This document shows, one piece after another, positions 63,888 through 64,000 of a DNA stretch of 64,000 nt (positions within the stretch are counted from its first letter, which is position 1; each line of letters begins with the position of its first letter). The DNA comes from Peribacillus tepidiphilus (GTDB lineage Bacteria > Bacillota > Bacilli > Bacillales > DSM-1321): NCBI RefSeq assembly GCF_009466385.1, contig NZ_WIAQ01000020.1:25355-89354 (forward strand). Reading direction: 5' to 3'. The translations under genes and the position numbers were made by a program. A model generated the notes under the pieces. It was not told the origin of the DNA, ran no database searches, and saw only the letters and a list, made by a program, of their open reading frames with translations.

Positions 63888-63905
63888 TAGGCTATAAAAT
63901 GCCTA
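63888..63905. promoter_or_regulatory. Inverted repeat upstream of metP
   Basis: TAGGC and GCCTA are separated by TATAAAAT, 50 nt upstream of the metP start, overlapping a possible -10. Possible operator. I see no S-box or T-box in the leader. Confidence 0.35.
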
Positions 63906-64000
63906 GATAGAGGGCTTTATAAGCAAAAAAATTGCCACTCCCTGAATTCTAAGGATAATTGAGGTTACCACACACCCAAAAACCTAGAATGGAAGTGACA

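Noticed and set aside
63839..64000. SAM or T-box riboswitch ahead of metP
   Set aside because: None of the conserved S-box or T-box blocks are visible; only a short dyad is seen.

Overview
The window is a chromosomal segment of a low-GC, endospore-forming Bacillaceae species. Gene order closely follows the yug-kap-yui-yum-yut-yun part of the Bacillus subtilis chromosome (pgi, yugN, yugO, yuzA, yugJ, yugI, alaR-alaT, yugF, patB, kapB, kapD, pbpD, yuxO, pepA, yuiD, yuiC, yuiB, yuiA, yumB, yumC, yutM, yuzB, yutJ, yuzD, yutI, hom-thrC-thrB, yutH, yutG, yutF, yutE, yutD, yutC, lipA, lytH). Strong Shine-Dalgarno sites, many GTG and TTG starts, SigA-type promoters and U-tailed hairpin terminators fit Bacillus. 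Several genes are typical of spore formers (kapB, kapD, yutH, yutC, lytH). I see no rRNA, tRNA, CRISPR array, prophage or intact insertion sequence.

Layout: 1-2.9 kb, a glycolate-oxidase-type operon with its GntR/FadR regulator (left end cut by the window). 3.1-5.0 kb, a hidden 50-codon gene, PII protein and ammonium transporter under a likely TnrA box. 5.3-10.5 kb, potassium channel, yugN, pgi, yugJ, yuzA. 10.5-13.6 kb, a large RND pump. 14-20 kb, a compact arginine/ornithine-to-2-oxoglutarate block (rocA, rocD, rocG) driven by a textbook sigma-54 promoter and divergent rocR. 20-29.8 kb, YceI protein, yugI, a candidate small RNA, alanine aminotransferase and its Lrp regulator, hydrolase, cystathionine lyase, Cu-Zn SOD, lipoprotein cyclophilin, kapB and kapD. 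30-47 kb, PBP, oxidoreductases (two NDH-2-like proteins, YumC), Fe-S biogenesis proteins (yutM, yutI) and small yui/yuz genes. 47-50.6 kb, the threonine operon. 51-64 kb, dehydrogenase, spore and envelope genes, EAL protein, glpX, lipA, lytH and a sodium:amino-acid symporter with its 34-residue partner.

The genes are mostly housekeeping, so the unusual content is intergenic. (1) Five intergenic loci carry tandem arrays with a period of 21 bp (a few units are 20 bp) but unrelated unit sequences; two of them share one unit family of 8 and 12 imperfect dyads. (2) One interspersed element (R1) starts exactly at the stop codon of three different genes. (3) A second interspersed element (R2) occurs twice. 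(4) A plus-strand intrinsic terminator with no gene in front of it marks a C-rich small-RNA candidate between yugI and alaT. (5) A duplicated terminator flanks a long imperfect hairpin downstream of yutJ. (6) Rex-like operators lie at both NDH-2-type genes. Three small genes below 60 codons (3161-3313, yuiA, metS) are annotated, with a weaker fourth at 21358-21510.
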